Shown in pieces: positions 34,305-45,704 of a stretch of DNA of 64,000 nucleotides. Below the pieces are notes generated by a model. It saw only the letters and a program-made list of their open reading frames with translations. It searched no databases and was not told the origin of the DNA. Made by a program: the position numbers and the translations under genes. Origin of the DNA: Coniella vitis (Eukaryota > Ascomycota > Sordariomycetes > Diaporthales > Schizoparmaceae); NCBI GenBank assembly GCA_011317545.1, contig WUJK01000004.1:124001-188000 (forward strand), given 5' to 3'. The first letter of the stretch is position 1. The number at the start of each line of letters is the position of its first letter.

Positions 34305-35653
34305 CTAGAATGTGGTCTGTAGCTTTGGGTAACTGCTGGTCTGGGCCTCCAAATCGGTGAAGATGGCTTCGGACGCGTCCTTGCCGAGATGCTCCATGCG
34401 CGCTGTGTCCTCGTGCTCGAGCTTCTCCAACTCGTCGATTGGTTCTTCAGTGCCGTGGCCGTCCTTTTCATCTGTTGCCAGCGCCTTTTCGACGCCCGAT
34501 GACTCGCCGACAAGGAGGACTTGGGCGCTGGGCACGAGGTGCTTCGGAAGGGTGCCCATCCACCGCCGGGAGCGGAACTCGTCGAGTGTCTTGATTCGCA
34601 GCTGTTAGTCAGCCCATCTGATGGCTCTACGTCGCTCCAGCATGCTGCCCACGGCGGGCTTCACTCACCTCCTGGGCAAACTCTGGGCCGCCAGGTAGCT
34701 GGGCGTTCTTGGGCGCCGGATACTGCGGGTTGCGCGTGCTGAGGATCCAGCTGCCCTTCTCCTTGAGCCCAATCTCGCTCTGCACGTCACCCAGCTTTTC
34801 CGGAAGCGTCAGGAAATATGCAAGATGGCTTTCCCTGCCGGTACTGGTGATGGCGTAGACGCCCTCGCCAAAGGGCGCAGCAGCGGGCACGTGGCGGTCC
34901 AAGCCAGCCTGTGTGGTGTAGTCGTTGGCGGCCAGGAACTCCTTCTTGAGCTCGTCGAACGAAGCGTTGGTCTTTTCCACAAAGGCGATCCAGCGGTCGC
35001 GGCCTGTCTGGGGCAGTTTCTTCTTGGGGATGGCAAGGAGGCGTGAGTTGCCTGCGTCGCCAATGGGCCCGTCGGTGAGCTTGGCGTCGTTGGGGATGGG
35101 CCGCAGGATGATGTGGGTGCGAGCCAGGTCGTCAACCTTTTCCGGTTGGTCGGTGTCGACGCGGCCGCGGTAGAAGAAGTAGATGATGCCCTTTTCGAGG
35201 ATGGTCGAGGGGGTGGCTCCGTCACGGCCGTGCGGCTCAACAGCTGTATCTTTGCTCTTGGTCTCTGCAGCAGCGTCTTTGCCCTTGTCCTTGTCCTTGT
35301 CCGGGTTCTCGCCCTCGTCCTTGGCAGCAGCAGCAGCAGCATCGTCCTCCTCATCCTTGTTGCTATTGTTTGCAGCCGCCGCCTGCTCGTTGTCCTCGAT
35401 ATCAGCGTCCTCCTCATTTTCCTCCTTCACGTCCCTCTCGCTGTACAGAGGTCAGCGAAACTGGCTCAGATCGACCGGTCGAAGGGCAGGGACATGATAC
35501 TCACCCTCCCAGTGACTCGTCCAATGTGAGCTGCTTCTCTGCCTTGGCGCCGCTGTTGTTCTTCTGTGCCTTTGCTGGAGGCGACGACGCCGGCTCGTCC
35601 AGCTTGTGCTTGTCACCGACGGCGGTGCTCTTGCCCGATCGTGTCTGGGTCAT
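34305..35653 (-). CDS. Conserved fungal protein, usually annotated 'BTB domain transcription factor'
   Basis: Protein of 405 aa from exons 35653-35505, 35440-34669 and 34601-34305, in phase. The N-terminus is charged and low-complexity (KEENEEDADIEDNEQAAAAN, then KDKDKGKD), typical of nuclear disordered regions. The conserved core begins around GIIYFFYRGRVDTDQP. It continues through HIILRPIPNDAKL, GDAGNSRLLAIPKK, RWIAFVEKTNASF and GVYAITSTGRESHLAYFLTL, and ends with RRWMGTLPKHLVPSAQVLLVG. I know this block from ascomycete proteins labelled 'BTB domain transcription factor', but I see no BTB fold or DNA-binding motif here, so the label may be only inherited. The last exon adds an acidic tail. 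The acceptor at 34601 could shift by 12 nt to a second in-frame AG. Function unknown; probably nuclear. Confidence 0.8.
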
Positions 35654-36862
35654 GTTGTCTGCGGTCTTGGTGTGGTGAAGTCTTGATTCTCGCTGCTCAG
35701 GTGTCTGTGTGCCTCGGGAGGGTGATGGATATCGCTGTGAAGTTGCTGCGAGGATGTGAGGTGGGAAACTTGAGAAGCAGCAAGATGAATGAATGGTCGC
35801 CAAACAGGGTTTCGAGTGCGACAAAAGACCCAACCAAGACGCGTCGTTGCTTTTTCTTTCTTTTTTTTCCCTTCTTCTTTTTCCCCAACAGCGCGTCGAG
35901 CTTAGCTCCAGTGCTTTCTTCAATCCGTCAGAGAACGGGCTTCGACGGCTCATGATGGCGGCATGACATCATGAGATGGACCATTGTTTCATTACTTTGG
36001 GGCGCACTTTGAGTTTGGCCTGGAATGGCATGTTGATCATTTTCCCATGGCAAACGAACTTCCCATGTGTGCTTCTTCTTGTTCAGGGGAACCCCTTCTC
36101 CCGTTTGTCGCAACGTATTTCTTTCTCTGCCCTTGCTCGTCTTTGACCTCACAATTGCTTCACACAAATGGTTCAAGCTTGTGCTGCAGCCTGCGTAGAT
36201 GCGCTCGCCCAGTCGAATCCGGTTTCATCATTCTGCAACTTGACCATTGACGAGATAATCAGAGTCGATCACAATCATTCTTTGCGTACGGCCACTCAGT
36301 TTGGTGCGAAGCGATATCAACCACAGCCTTCAGTTGGCGATGCCTCGGACTTTTTTTCGCGGGAGAAAGCAAAGACTAAGGCCGCCTAATCGCCATGGCA
36401 GGACGGATGATTTGCAGCAGACCCCCTGAACAGCAGCTAGCGAAAGCCCTGAAGTGAGGGTTCTGTCCTGGCCGATTAGGCTTCGGATCTGGGCCGGTAG
36501 CGCCTGGAAATAAGCGGCGTCAGGGGTCCAGGGGGGGTGGGTGCGGTTTGTGGAGAGGACAGCGCCGAGACCCGCACGAGTTGTCGTCGTTCTCAACGCC
36601 ATCGCACAGCAAGCACCCTCGCATTCTCTGCCCTCTCATTCTTCGACCACGCCCAGCCTCAGTTGCCGCAGAGAGCACTCCGTGGATTCATTTGGGGTGC
36701 CAGTGTGTGCCAGTTGGTTTGTGGGCAGGTCGCGGGCTCTCCCGCCGTCGAGAAGCACAGGTGACTGTTGGCCGGGCCAGGCCAGAAAAACTCTTCCACA
36801 ACTTCGACGATCAGCGGGAATAGATTCGCGCCCCAAGAATTCTGCATCGCCAGCCAGCCATC
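35654..36862. other. Divergent intergenic region, two promoters
   Basis: About 1.2 kb between divergent starts. It contains CT- and T-rich tracts near 35845-35885. No extra gene is supported. Confidence 0.5.
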
Positions 36863-37227
36863 ATGGCACAGAGCCTCGACGAGAACCGTGGCCTTCTGTT
36901 CACCGTCAGAGAAACACCCGGCGCCGGAAGAGGCGTCTTTGCCAACGCGGACATTGCCGCGGGGACGACTCTCTGGCGCGCCGACGACTTGACGGCCCAC
37001 GTTGTGGAGCGCGAATACCGCGGCGAGGTGTGCTGGGAGTGTTTTGGCTATGACCGCGGCCGCAAGCTGCCAGTCCGCGATGCCACCCACGGCTTCACCT
37101 TCTGCTCTGCGGCTTGTGAGGGAACCTTGAAGCAGCGGTACGACCATGTCTGCTTGCAGGCCTGGGCCGCAGTCAACAAGTCTGCTCGCCTCAAGCCGCA
37201 GAAAGCGACAGGCAAGGATGGATCACA

Positions 37228-37258
<31 letters not shown>

Positions 37259-37945
37259 TCGAATGGAACAGCCGTCAGGCCTCCAGTGAGCGCCATCGAC
37301 GAGGCCTGGGCGGCGGCGGCTGCCACGGCCACAGTCATCATCGAAGCCCGCACTGCAGGAGCAAAAGCAAACAAGACGCAAAAGAAAGTCCTGCTGCACG
37401 CTGTCAACACAGCGCCACCCTCCATGGACATTCTGACTTTCCAGACGCACGCCCTTCTCACTCGCTACATCGCTCCCGACCACTGGACCGCCATCCTCGC
37501 ACTGGCCGACGAGCCGTGTCCGTACACGACGCACCAAGAGCTCGACGACCACGTCTCGGTCTACCTGCACCTGGCCGCCATTGTGCCCCTTGCCCTGCTC
37601 CCTCTGGTGACAGCAGAGACGCTGCGCACCATCAAGAGCCGCGAGGTCCACAACAGCTTCGGCATTCGCTCGCTCGAGGACGCGGGGTCCGAGTTTTTTG
37701 GCTACGGGTGCTGGCCCTCGGCCAGCTTCTTCAACCACAGCTGCCGGCCCAACGTGCGCCGGCGCAGGACGGGGCGGGTCTGGGTGTTTGAGTCGGCCAG
37801 TGCGATTCCTGCGGGAAGCCAGATGTGCATTTCATACCTCAACGGCGAAGAGGACACGCTGAGTTTGGATGAGCGACGGGCTCGACTGAGCAAGACGTGG
37901 GGGTTCAACTGCGCCTGTGAACGCTGTAGCAGCGCAGTATGTTGA
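36863..37945 (+). CDS. SET-domain protein, SMYD/SET5-like lysine methyltransferase
   Basis: Intronless 360-aa protein, start context ATCATGGC. The SET domain begins with GLLFTVRETPGAGRGVFAN and is split by a MYND-like Cys/His segment (CWECFGYDRGRK, FTFCSAACE, YDHVC). It continues late in the protein with FFGYGCWPSASFF, then N291-H292-S293-C294, the S-adenosylmethionine-binding NHSC motif, and CISYLNGEED. The post-SET-like CACERC at the end completes a zinc site. This order matches SMYD and yeast Set5 proteins, which methylate lysines on histones or other proteins. A run of nine alanines near residue 125, encoded by a GCA repeat (37231-37258), lies in a low-complexity linker and may vary between strains. 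A second Ala-rich stretch follows. Substrate unknown. Confidence 0.88.
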
Positions 37946-38725
37946 GGCCTCACAGCCTTGGCGTGCCGTCCTGGGAACCAGAGACGGCCTCGCCACATAC
38001 ACTGACTGCAAACCCCATGTCACCTTGCATCTCGCTTGCCTTGTGCGTGTCCTTGAACCAGTGTCCATCTGCAAGAAGGCCGCGTCCAAGGACAGCATCC
38101 TGCTGGGGAAACCATTGCCACTCGGGCGATTTATCAATCCTGACCATGGCAAGCAAACACCATCACCTGATGCGCAAAGAAGAACGGCTCTCGCGAACTC
38201 GACGGCAACAACCAGACCAAGGCAGCCCTTGCTGATCCTCCAGGCACCCGCACCTCCACCCTCGTTCGAGCGGGTCGCACTAAGCTGCAGCATAAGCTTA
38301 CCAAGAAGGTTAGATGGGACAACAAAATGACGGTCTCTGCACCAAAGCAGCTAGGCTGCGTATACGAGATTACTGGTGTTGTACCATTGGCTAGTTGCCC
38401 CTCCTTCCAGCGGTTAGCAGCACACCACCTGGCTTGACTCCATCGTGGGTTCTTTTGGCTCACCGTATTAGGACCCTGGCGGCAGGGGCTGGCTGCCTGA
38501 ACGGTGATAGGCCGCACTCTCTCATCGGCAGTCTCGGTGTCCTTGTTCCGTTACTCAAGCCTGCCCTCTCTCTCTCTCTCTCTCTCTATCTCTGATGTTC
38601 GTTGTCCAGAGAAAGACTTCCTCTGCTCTTTTAGAAAGTCTCACAAAGTTGCATTCAACCAGCATCTTCGGCATTGTATCTTGATTGCAACTCAAAACAA
38701 ACACCACCACCACAACAACAACAAC
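37946..38725. other. Intergenic with CT tract before the next gene
   Basis: About 0.8 kb. A CT microsatellite at about 38562-38591 lies some 135 nt before the next ATG, followed by an A/C-rich leader. Such CT tracts are common at fungal transcription starts. Confidence 0.5.
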
Positions 38726-39259
38726 ATGCGCTTCGCTGCCTCCTCTATCCTGGCAGGCCTCGCCAACCTCAGCCTTGCTCTGGCCGCAAGCAGCACCACA
38801 AACAGCATCCCAACCTCGACCGACGCCGCCTCGTACCTGAGTGAGATATGGCCCAGCGGTCCGACCCCAACCTGGGCCACTGGCAAATACGCCACGACAC
38901 TGGCCTCGGCTCTGTACAGCGTGCAGACCTCCTTTGCCGAGCGCACCGACTACTACGCCATCATCACGGCCGTCCGCTCGGCAGCCTCCAAGGGCGGCGA
39001 CGACGTCGCAGCGTCGGTTCGCTCCTCCGGGTGGGACTGGATCTCCATTACGACTGCTGGCTGGTACACGAGCAACGTGCCCAAGGCGCTGCAGACCGAG
39101 GTTGCCAAGCAGGACAAGGCATGGGAGAGTGTCATCTCGAGCGTCGAGGCAAAGGCCACGGCCACGGCCACGGCCAACGGTGCTGCTGCTGCCAAGTGCA
39201 CGGGCATGGCGCTTGCAGGTGTGGCCGCTGGTGTTGCCGCCGTTGCTGGTATGATGTGA
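38726..39259 (+). CDS. Small secreted Ala/Ser/Thr-rich protein, probably GPI-anchored
   Basis: Protein of 177 aa in one exon. The ATG at 38726 starts a signal peptide (MRFAASSILAGLANLSLALA) and is preferred over the longer in-frame extension, which reads CT repeats as Ser/Leu. The mature part has a conserved-looking middle (WPSGPTPTWATGKYATTLAS, SGWDWISITTAGWY). After an Ala/Thr stretch and a single Cys, the chain ends in a hydrophobic tail (MALAGVAAGVAAVAGMM) with no charged residue after it, as in GPI-anchored wall proteins. No enzyme motif is seen. It may be a structural wall protein or an effector-like surface protein. Confidence 0.75.
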   Translation: MRFAASSILAGLANLSLALAASSTTNSIPTSTDAASYLSEIWPSGPTPTWATGKYATTLASALYSVQTSFAERTDYYAIITAVRSAASKGGDDVAASVRSSGWDWISITTAGWYTSNVPKALQTEVAKQDKAWESVISSVEAKATATATANGAAAAKCTGMALAGVAAGVAAVAGMM

Positions 39260-41176
39260 AAAGGGGGTAGAAGAGCGATAAGGGCTCGAGGAGAGAGAAG
39301 TGCAGAATGGCACAAGAGTTGCGAGAGGGAAGAACTGGCAGTAATGAGAGGATGCGCAGGCTCGGACAGCCACCCAGCCAGCCAGCCAACATTGGGGACC
39401 CTTTGCAAGCTTAATTGGCCCCACTGATATGAGCAAATGAATGGAACGAATCGAGTGCTTTGTCACTTTTGCTACCTGCATCATCTTATTCTTTTTTTTT
39501 TTTCCTTATTCATGGGCTTCGTCCTACACAAGATAAACCGTCCTCTTACTTTTTTCTGCTGCCCGTTATTCTGGCGGTCACGTTTCTAGCCGGTCCACTG
39601 CCTCGGCCTTCGAGTCTGCCATACCCAGCATCATAGGACAAGTTTCCTATGCCTGCTCATTCCAACCTGTTGATGCCAACTTTGATGGTTAGAACAAAGT
39701 ATGCTATACTGGCATTGTATCCGATTAGTCTTTTGAGCAAAGACACCACCAATTCTTTGGCTGAAGAGGCCTTCTTCTGGTGCATCAAGAGGCGTAACCA
39801 ACCAGACCAAGCATGCCCCCGTTCTCAATTTCTGTATTCAACTTTCCTCTATCCCAGCACGGCAAAACTACCCAAGCTCATTTCCCGCTGCCCAATGTCA
39901 GCCAACACACAAGTAACGTGCGTTGCGCCTCTATCCTCCCCCCGACTCAACCTTTTGTCGTGGCAACAACCGCAAAGAGCATAAGTGAGATGGATAGCAT
40001 TCATCACGGAAGGAATCAACGATCGAGGGTCAGTTGTGTCGAAGGTTGGGCATCTACGCAGAGCCTTTGTGAAAGGAGGACCGGCTAGTCTATTTCTTCT
40101 GGGCTTGTTGCGAGATGCGGCATTGAAGCTCTGAAGATGCCCGTGGGTAGATGGATCAAAGATGGAAGCTGTACCCAGCCCAGCAATGGATACTCTGTAT
40201 GAGCGAGTGTAGTGTATAGAACTGGGAGGAGTCAAGGCTGATGAACCTGGCTGTGTACAATCAGCGATGATTTCCAGTGCTGGCCGTATATGAAAAATAA
40301 CGTACATGTGAGCTGTACAGCTGCCAAGAGGAATCCTTTCTTGACATTGAGTTCTTTTGCAGTGATGAACTGCAGTAGACCAAATCGCTCGATGATCGAT
40401 CGACATATACCTATACAATATTCATTCAGAAGCCCTCTGATCCAGTCAGTGCCTTGATCAGCACAAGTCCTGCTCCCAAGGTGCCGTAATCGGAAGCCAT
40501 CATAGCTTGCCGTGTTCATACATATTGCTGTATCGTAATCGAGAATAAGTTTGGGACCGTCAATGTTCCACAGCATAACATCAGCATGCCCCTCGTGTCT
40601 GTCTGAAAACGGTACTATGCTATGTACGCCGTATAGTTGCATTTCTTGGTATGACCTTGAAGTGTACATATCTACTGATGCGATGCCCAGGGCCCCGATA
40701 GCCAGTCAGATCTCCAGACAGACCCGTCAAATCACTCAAGACACATCCCACAGCAATGCGAGCCAATAATTATACAAACAAAAGGAATCACTTAAGACAA
40801 AGTTTGATGGCGTTATCCAAACAATAATGTTCGTAGAGGTCAGACTCTCAGCGTGCAAATCCGAATTGATTTTCCTTGATGGATATTGCCTTTCTGGCTA
40901 GCCATGTGTAAAAGAATCCCAACCCTTTAAAACCCCCAAGTTGCCCTTTTTTACCCTTTCCCTCTTTTGCGCTGTCTTTTCAGCGCTCAGAAAACATCAG
41001 GTACACCCAAATCCACCAACGCCATGATGCATATCGACAAGCCGCCACACGTGACAAGTAGCCAAACATATACAAGTGGGACAAACAAAACAATGACGCT
41101 GGCCCCAATTCAATTCAATTCAAGTCCAAATCAAAACCAAAATCACAAAACATTTCCCCCCATTTCTTTTTTTGAA
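39260..41176. other. Convergent 3' intergenic region
   Basis: About 1.9 kb. A minus-strand frame of 145 codons at 40232-40669 has no recognisable domain and I do not call it. A variant of the recurring motif (TACTATGCTATGTAC) lies near 40614. Confidence 0.45.
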
Positions 41177-42964
41177 TTAATTCCACACAGCCCGTTGCCC
41201 GCCCCGGCTGCTGCTCATGACCAGCATCTCAAACCCCTCGACACGGTTCCGCAGCGTCGCATTCTCCTTGGCCAGCGCGCGGTTCTTGCGCTCCAGGTGC
41301 GCAATGTACTCGGTCGCCTTGCTGAGGATGGTCGCCTTGTTGAGCTTGTGCGCGGGCGTCACGCCGCTGAGCACCATGTCCATGTCGTCGTCGCCAGGCT
41401 CGAGCCCGGCCTCGGCCTTGAGCTCGTCCATCATGTCCTCTGTTGTGCTGTGCTGGTGATGGGTATGGTCGCCGCCGCCGCCGTTGTTCCCCGCGTGGTG
41501 GTTTTCGAGACGGTGGACCATGACGCGCAGGGCGGGCACCGAGTCGCGCAGGGCGGCGATCTTGTCGTTGAGGTTGGTCCGGTAGCGCTTCTCAATCATG
41601 TTGTGCGCGGTTTTCTTGGGGCCCAGCGAGGAGGGCGTCGTCGTCGCCGTCGTCGCCGGCTTCGCTGCGCCAGTGCTTGTGGTGGTGGCGGAGGCTGCCG
41701 AGGCCGAGACTGACGGGTGGGCGTGGGTGGTGTGGCGGCGCTGCGGAGGGGGTGGAGAGCACGAGGACCGGGGCGAGGAAGGGGACGAGGAGGAGGAGTG
41801 CGATGCGTCGTCACAAACATCGGAGGATTTGCGCTTCAGGCTGTTGCTGCTGGTGGTGGTGGTGGTGGCAGTCGTGGTGGTGGTGCGGCGGGCGGGATAT
41901 CGGCGTGCTTTGGAGGAGGACGAGGAGGAGGGTGTCGGCTCGGGTGGAGTGGGCAGACCCGCGGGGAGCGACTGCTTGTTTGCTGGCATGGCCATCATGG
42001 GCGGTGGCACACCGCGTGACGACATTGTGGTGGCGAGGTTGAAGTGTGGAGTGTTGTTGCTGCTGTTGCTATTGTTGTTGCTGCTGCTGCTGGCGGTGGT
42101 GTTGTTTTGGAAGAGTGGTCTGGTGTCGTTGACGCCCTCGCGGCCAAAGACTACGCCGTTGCACGCTCCGGTTTCCACATCCATGGAGTTGAGGACGGGG
42201 CTGATGATGGGGATGGCCGCAAGGTCTGGAGAGTCGAGGAGCTCGGACTTGAGGAAGAAGTCGGACTCGGGGGACTGCTCGATCTTGTCCCAGGCAGCCC
42301 AGTCGTCGACGCCGGACGAGCCCGAGAAGGAGAAGCCGGTGAAGTTGGGCGAGATGGGCGAGCCCGAGATGGGAGACGGGGCCGAGTCGGTGGTGAGGTC
42401 GGCGGCGCTCCAGTCTTCTATCGAGTTGTAGACGGGCAGTTGGAAGGCGGGGGGGTATGTCTGCATCAAAGCAACGTGGTCAGGTCGAGTTGGCTCATGA
42501 GATTGTTAAAGGGTGGGTGCTCGGTGTGGCGTGGTGTTGCACGTGTAGCGCCACGGAGCCACGAAAGACAGCAGCGGATAGCACATGTATAAATCACCAC
42601 CACCCCATGGCCCTATCAGAGGGCAACCTTCCAAGGCCATGGGGCTACCAGCGACATGGAACGATGGCTTATATCATGCGCTCAACATGGCAGCGAGGGG
42701 GGCCCTCTCTTGGGTCCTCGGCGCCGGAGAAAGCAGGCCATTTTGTGCCAAATTAAGCACAAATGGCATGGAAGGCAGTCTCCAGAATAGGCAGGTGGGC
42801 CGTGACAAACACACAGGCCAGATTGGCATGCAAAAAGGGCAACTATAGGAGACGAGGGAGCTGACCTGTTGTCGCTTGAGGGCCGAGGCCTGTGGAGGGT
42901 ATGTGCCGAACAAGACGGGCTGCTGTCCAAGGACTTGCAAGTCGGATAGATCGAAACCGTCCAT
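41177..42964 (-). CDS. SREBP-type basic helix-loop-helix transcription factor
   Basis: Nuclear protein of 460 aa from exon 1 (42964-42866, starting MDGFDLSDLQVLGQQPVLFG) and exon 2 (42460-41177). The 405-nt intron is long for a fungus. Exon 2 starts TYPPAFQLPVYNSIEDW, has an acidic, possibly activating part, then long Ser/Thr/Pro/Asn tracts. The bHLH is near the C-terminus: basic region AHNMIEKRYRTNLNDKI, helix 1 AALRDSVPALR, helix 2 TPAHKLNKATILSKATEYIA. A leucine-zipper-like HLERKNRALAKENATLRNRV follows. The Tyr in EKRYR marks the SREBP branch, which binds sterol-response elements as well as E-boxes. Nothing membrane-spanning follows, so it is not a full SREBP; SrbB-like fungal factors have this form. 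The loop of about 60 residues, with Gly and His runs, is unusually long. Confidence 0.9.
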
Positions 42965-43572
42965 CTGATTGGCTGTTGCTGCTGTTGTTGTTCTTGTTGT
43001 AGTTGTTGTTTTACAAGCTGTTGTTGTTGCTGGAGTGTTGTTGGCGTTGGTTCTTGTGGTGCTTTGTCGCCTGGTGGTCGAGTGGGATGATTTGGCGGTG
43101 GTGGTGGTGGTGACACTGATGACGCTACATTGACGAGGGCCATGGCTTCTGGTGATGGCCCGGCGGCAGACGCATGGCAATAGATATAGCTCCATGCTGT
43201 GCCGTCCCAGACAGCGCGCGTTATGATGCTTGGACACAAGCCTGGCACCCTCGGGGGCTCTCGGACGAGTACGTCGATTCCTCTCCATGGGACACAGCCC
43301 GGCGACGCACCTTGTTGGCAGGGGTCGCAACCTGGAGATGCTGTGTGACGGTGGACCTGCAAACTGTCGATTCTGGAATTCGCATCATACGAGTGGGCAA
43401 ATGGCTGGGGAGGGGCCGCTCCGGGCCGGGGGAACGGTCACGGACGAGGGTACTTGGTTGTACTTGAAAGGACTGACTGCTGCTGTGGTTCCTCGTTGGT
43501 CCTTTGCAGACTGATACTGTGTATACTGGCAGTCGCTCTATTCATATCCAGTCCCACGTCGTGTGAGTTATG

Positions 43573-43610
43573 TGTTGTTGTTCTTGTTGTTGTTGTTGTT
43601 GTTGTTGTTA
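43573..43610. repeat. GTT trinucleotide microsatellite
   Basis: Nearly perfect repeat of TGT/GTT with one TTC interruption. It lies in the upstream desert of the bHLH gene. Confidence 0.8.
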
Positions 43611-43909
43611 TTATCATTATCTTTGAGACAGATAATATATCTGTTATTTTCCTCTCTTTTTCTTCTTCATTCTTCAACGGCCTTCCTCCTGAGTCTTGAC
43701 CGTTGCAACAATACTTGTATCCACATGTACTGTGTACCATATACCACCTTCTCGGAATCTTTCCCAGCCCGTCCAGGCTCGCGTGGGATCCCGAAGCGCG
43801 AGACCAGGGGCGCTGCGGACCCGTCTGGGCCGACTCTGGGGCTCCTTGACTGCTTGACTCCATATTTACAAAGGCTATCTGTGTACTGTCTCTGCCCTCG
43901 AGAAGTCTC

Positions 43910-43942
<33 letters not shown>

Positions 43943-43950
43943 GGGAGAGA
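43910..43950. repeat. GA dinucleotide microsatellite
   Basis: GA repeat with two GGGA interruptions. Confidence 0.85.
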
Positions 43951-45264
43951 ATGCCAGACTGCCTGGGCTCTTCTCGTTTCTGCGTCTCAGTTCTCAGGGC
44001 CCCCCGTCAAACAGCCCGCTGTCTTTGGGGCGGCAGGGCACATACTATGTGCTATACTATGTAGCATAGTACTTACACAGTACTGTGGCCTCAGACAAAC
44101 GGTTATGCCCGTCAACTCGCATGGCCATCAGGTTACATTGGCGCTACTGTCTCGCTCTTGGATTCCCCATGATGATGCATACAGGAACCCCCTTCAGGAC
44201 CCCTTTGATTCTGTGGTGGTTTTTGGGTTTTTCCTTTTTCCTTTGGCCGTCGTGTCAAACGTTTGTTGTCGTAGCGAAATGACCATCTGTCGATCCTGGG
44301 CGCCCGTTTGGGAGATATCGACCATCCAGCCGCGGGGCGACGGGAAAGCAGCACGGCAATTGCTGCCAAATCGCATCGCATCGTCTGTCAAGAGTGCATA
44401 CGTAGTACACACCATGTCCAGCGAGCCGCGGCCGACCCTTTTTCTTGGACTCGCTTAGCATCGTTGGCGTCAACATCCACCGCGCCGCCTCGCCGGAACG
44501 GTGAAGCGGATGCCCATGGCTACTACTATGTACATACTTGGTCGATTCGAGGAGGCGTCCGCTTCCAAGGCAGGCCCTCTTGTTGCCGTGAGAGCGCCCT
44601 CGCTATCCCCATGTACAACATATGGTGGGCTGCCTTGGAACAAGCGCGGCCAGGCCCGCCGCGTCCATGGTGCGCCATCAGCGTCATGGTCGAGGTTAGC
44701 CTCCTCGCTTGGCAGCTCCAAGCGTGTCCCCCGGACCAAGATGCGATCGCGATGGACAGTGCCCACCCCGTGCTGCGCATGGGAAAGCTGTCAAAACTGT
44801 TTCTTGCAGGGCCCTCTGTGCGCGGCCCAAACGGTCAGTCTTCGCTTAGGTTTGCCCCCCAAACAACACTGGCTCTGGGACTGACAGCCCGGCTATTCTT
44901 GCCAGTCTGCCACTAAAGGACAATCCACCCCTTGTTTGGCAATTCTTCTCGATGCACCCAACACCAACCGTGAACCTCTCGCTCGCCCTTGAGCATTATC
45001 AAAGGGGTCGGGGGGGTTACATAGTACATGGTAGCCAAAACGTTGTGACCTGTAGTAAAAGGTCCCATAAGTGCGCAGACGACCTGCAGACCGGATTCCA
45101 GTGTGTCCTGCGGGGCCTGCCCTGCTTTCTACAGACACAGACAGGATCGAGCCGATATCCATCTGCCATGCCCGTTCCTGAATCCCCCTCTACTGCCACC
45201 AGATGACTTGCAGGTCCCCCAAAATGAGAGGCTCCTTGGCAAGGAGCCGGCCCGTTTTTGACGT

Positions 45265-45287
45265 GCACACACACACACACACACACA
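45265..45287. repeat. CA dinucleotide microsatellite
   Basis: About eleven CA units, followed by a short GA stretch. Confidence 0.85.
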
Positions 45288-45663
45288 GAAAGAGAGAGAT
45301 TCCATAATAATAGTCCCACAGGCTTTGCGTCTGGCGACAACGGCTGCAGAACGGACCATTCCACGGAACATTCTGGGAAAAGTGGCGTGATGTTTTTTTG
45401 GCTTTTGCCGCCAGCGTGTGGGGCACCGCTGCGTCTACTATGTATGGTGTATACTCTGGACAAGTACCAAAGTACTCTTTGGCTCGTGCTACTGTCGTAT
45501 ACTAGTACTATCTATATACTTTGTACTATGTACCCTCACTTACACGCAAAAACGCCGTGCCTCGGCCGCTGGCCCACTTCCCGAAGCACCGCAACCTGTT
45601 ACCGGTCGCATCAGTGACGGTAAATACTGTCGTGACAATGAGAAGGTAAGGTATACAAAAAGG

Positions 45664-45703
<40 letters not shown>
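45664..45703. repeat. Poly(A) tract, 40 nt
   Basis: Uninterrupted run of A on the plus strand. No retroelement-like coding sequence precedes it and no target-site duplication is obvious, so a retrotransposition tail is not supported. Its exact length in the assembly is uncertain. Confidence 0.85.

Positions 45704-45704
<1 letters not shown>

Noticed and set aside
40232..40669. 145-codon minus-strand frame
   Set aside because: Composition is borderline, but no domain, splice partner or promoter supports it.
41598..42431. 277-codon plus-strand frame antisense to the bHLH gene
   Set aside because: Made of Val/Glu/Leu runs read from triplet repeats of the bHLH gene; no domain.
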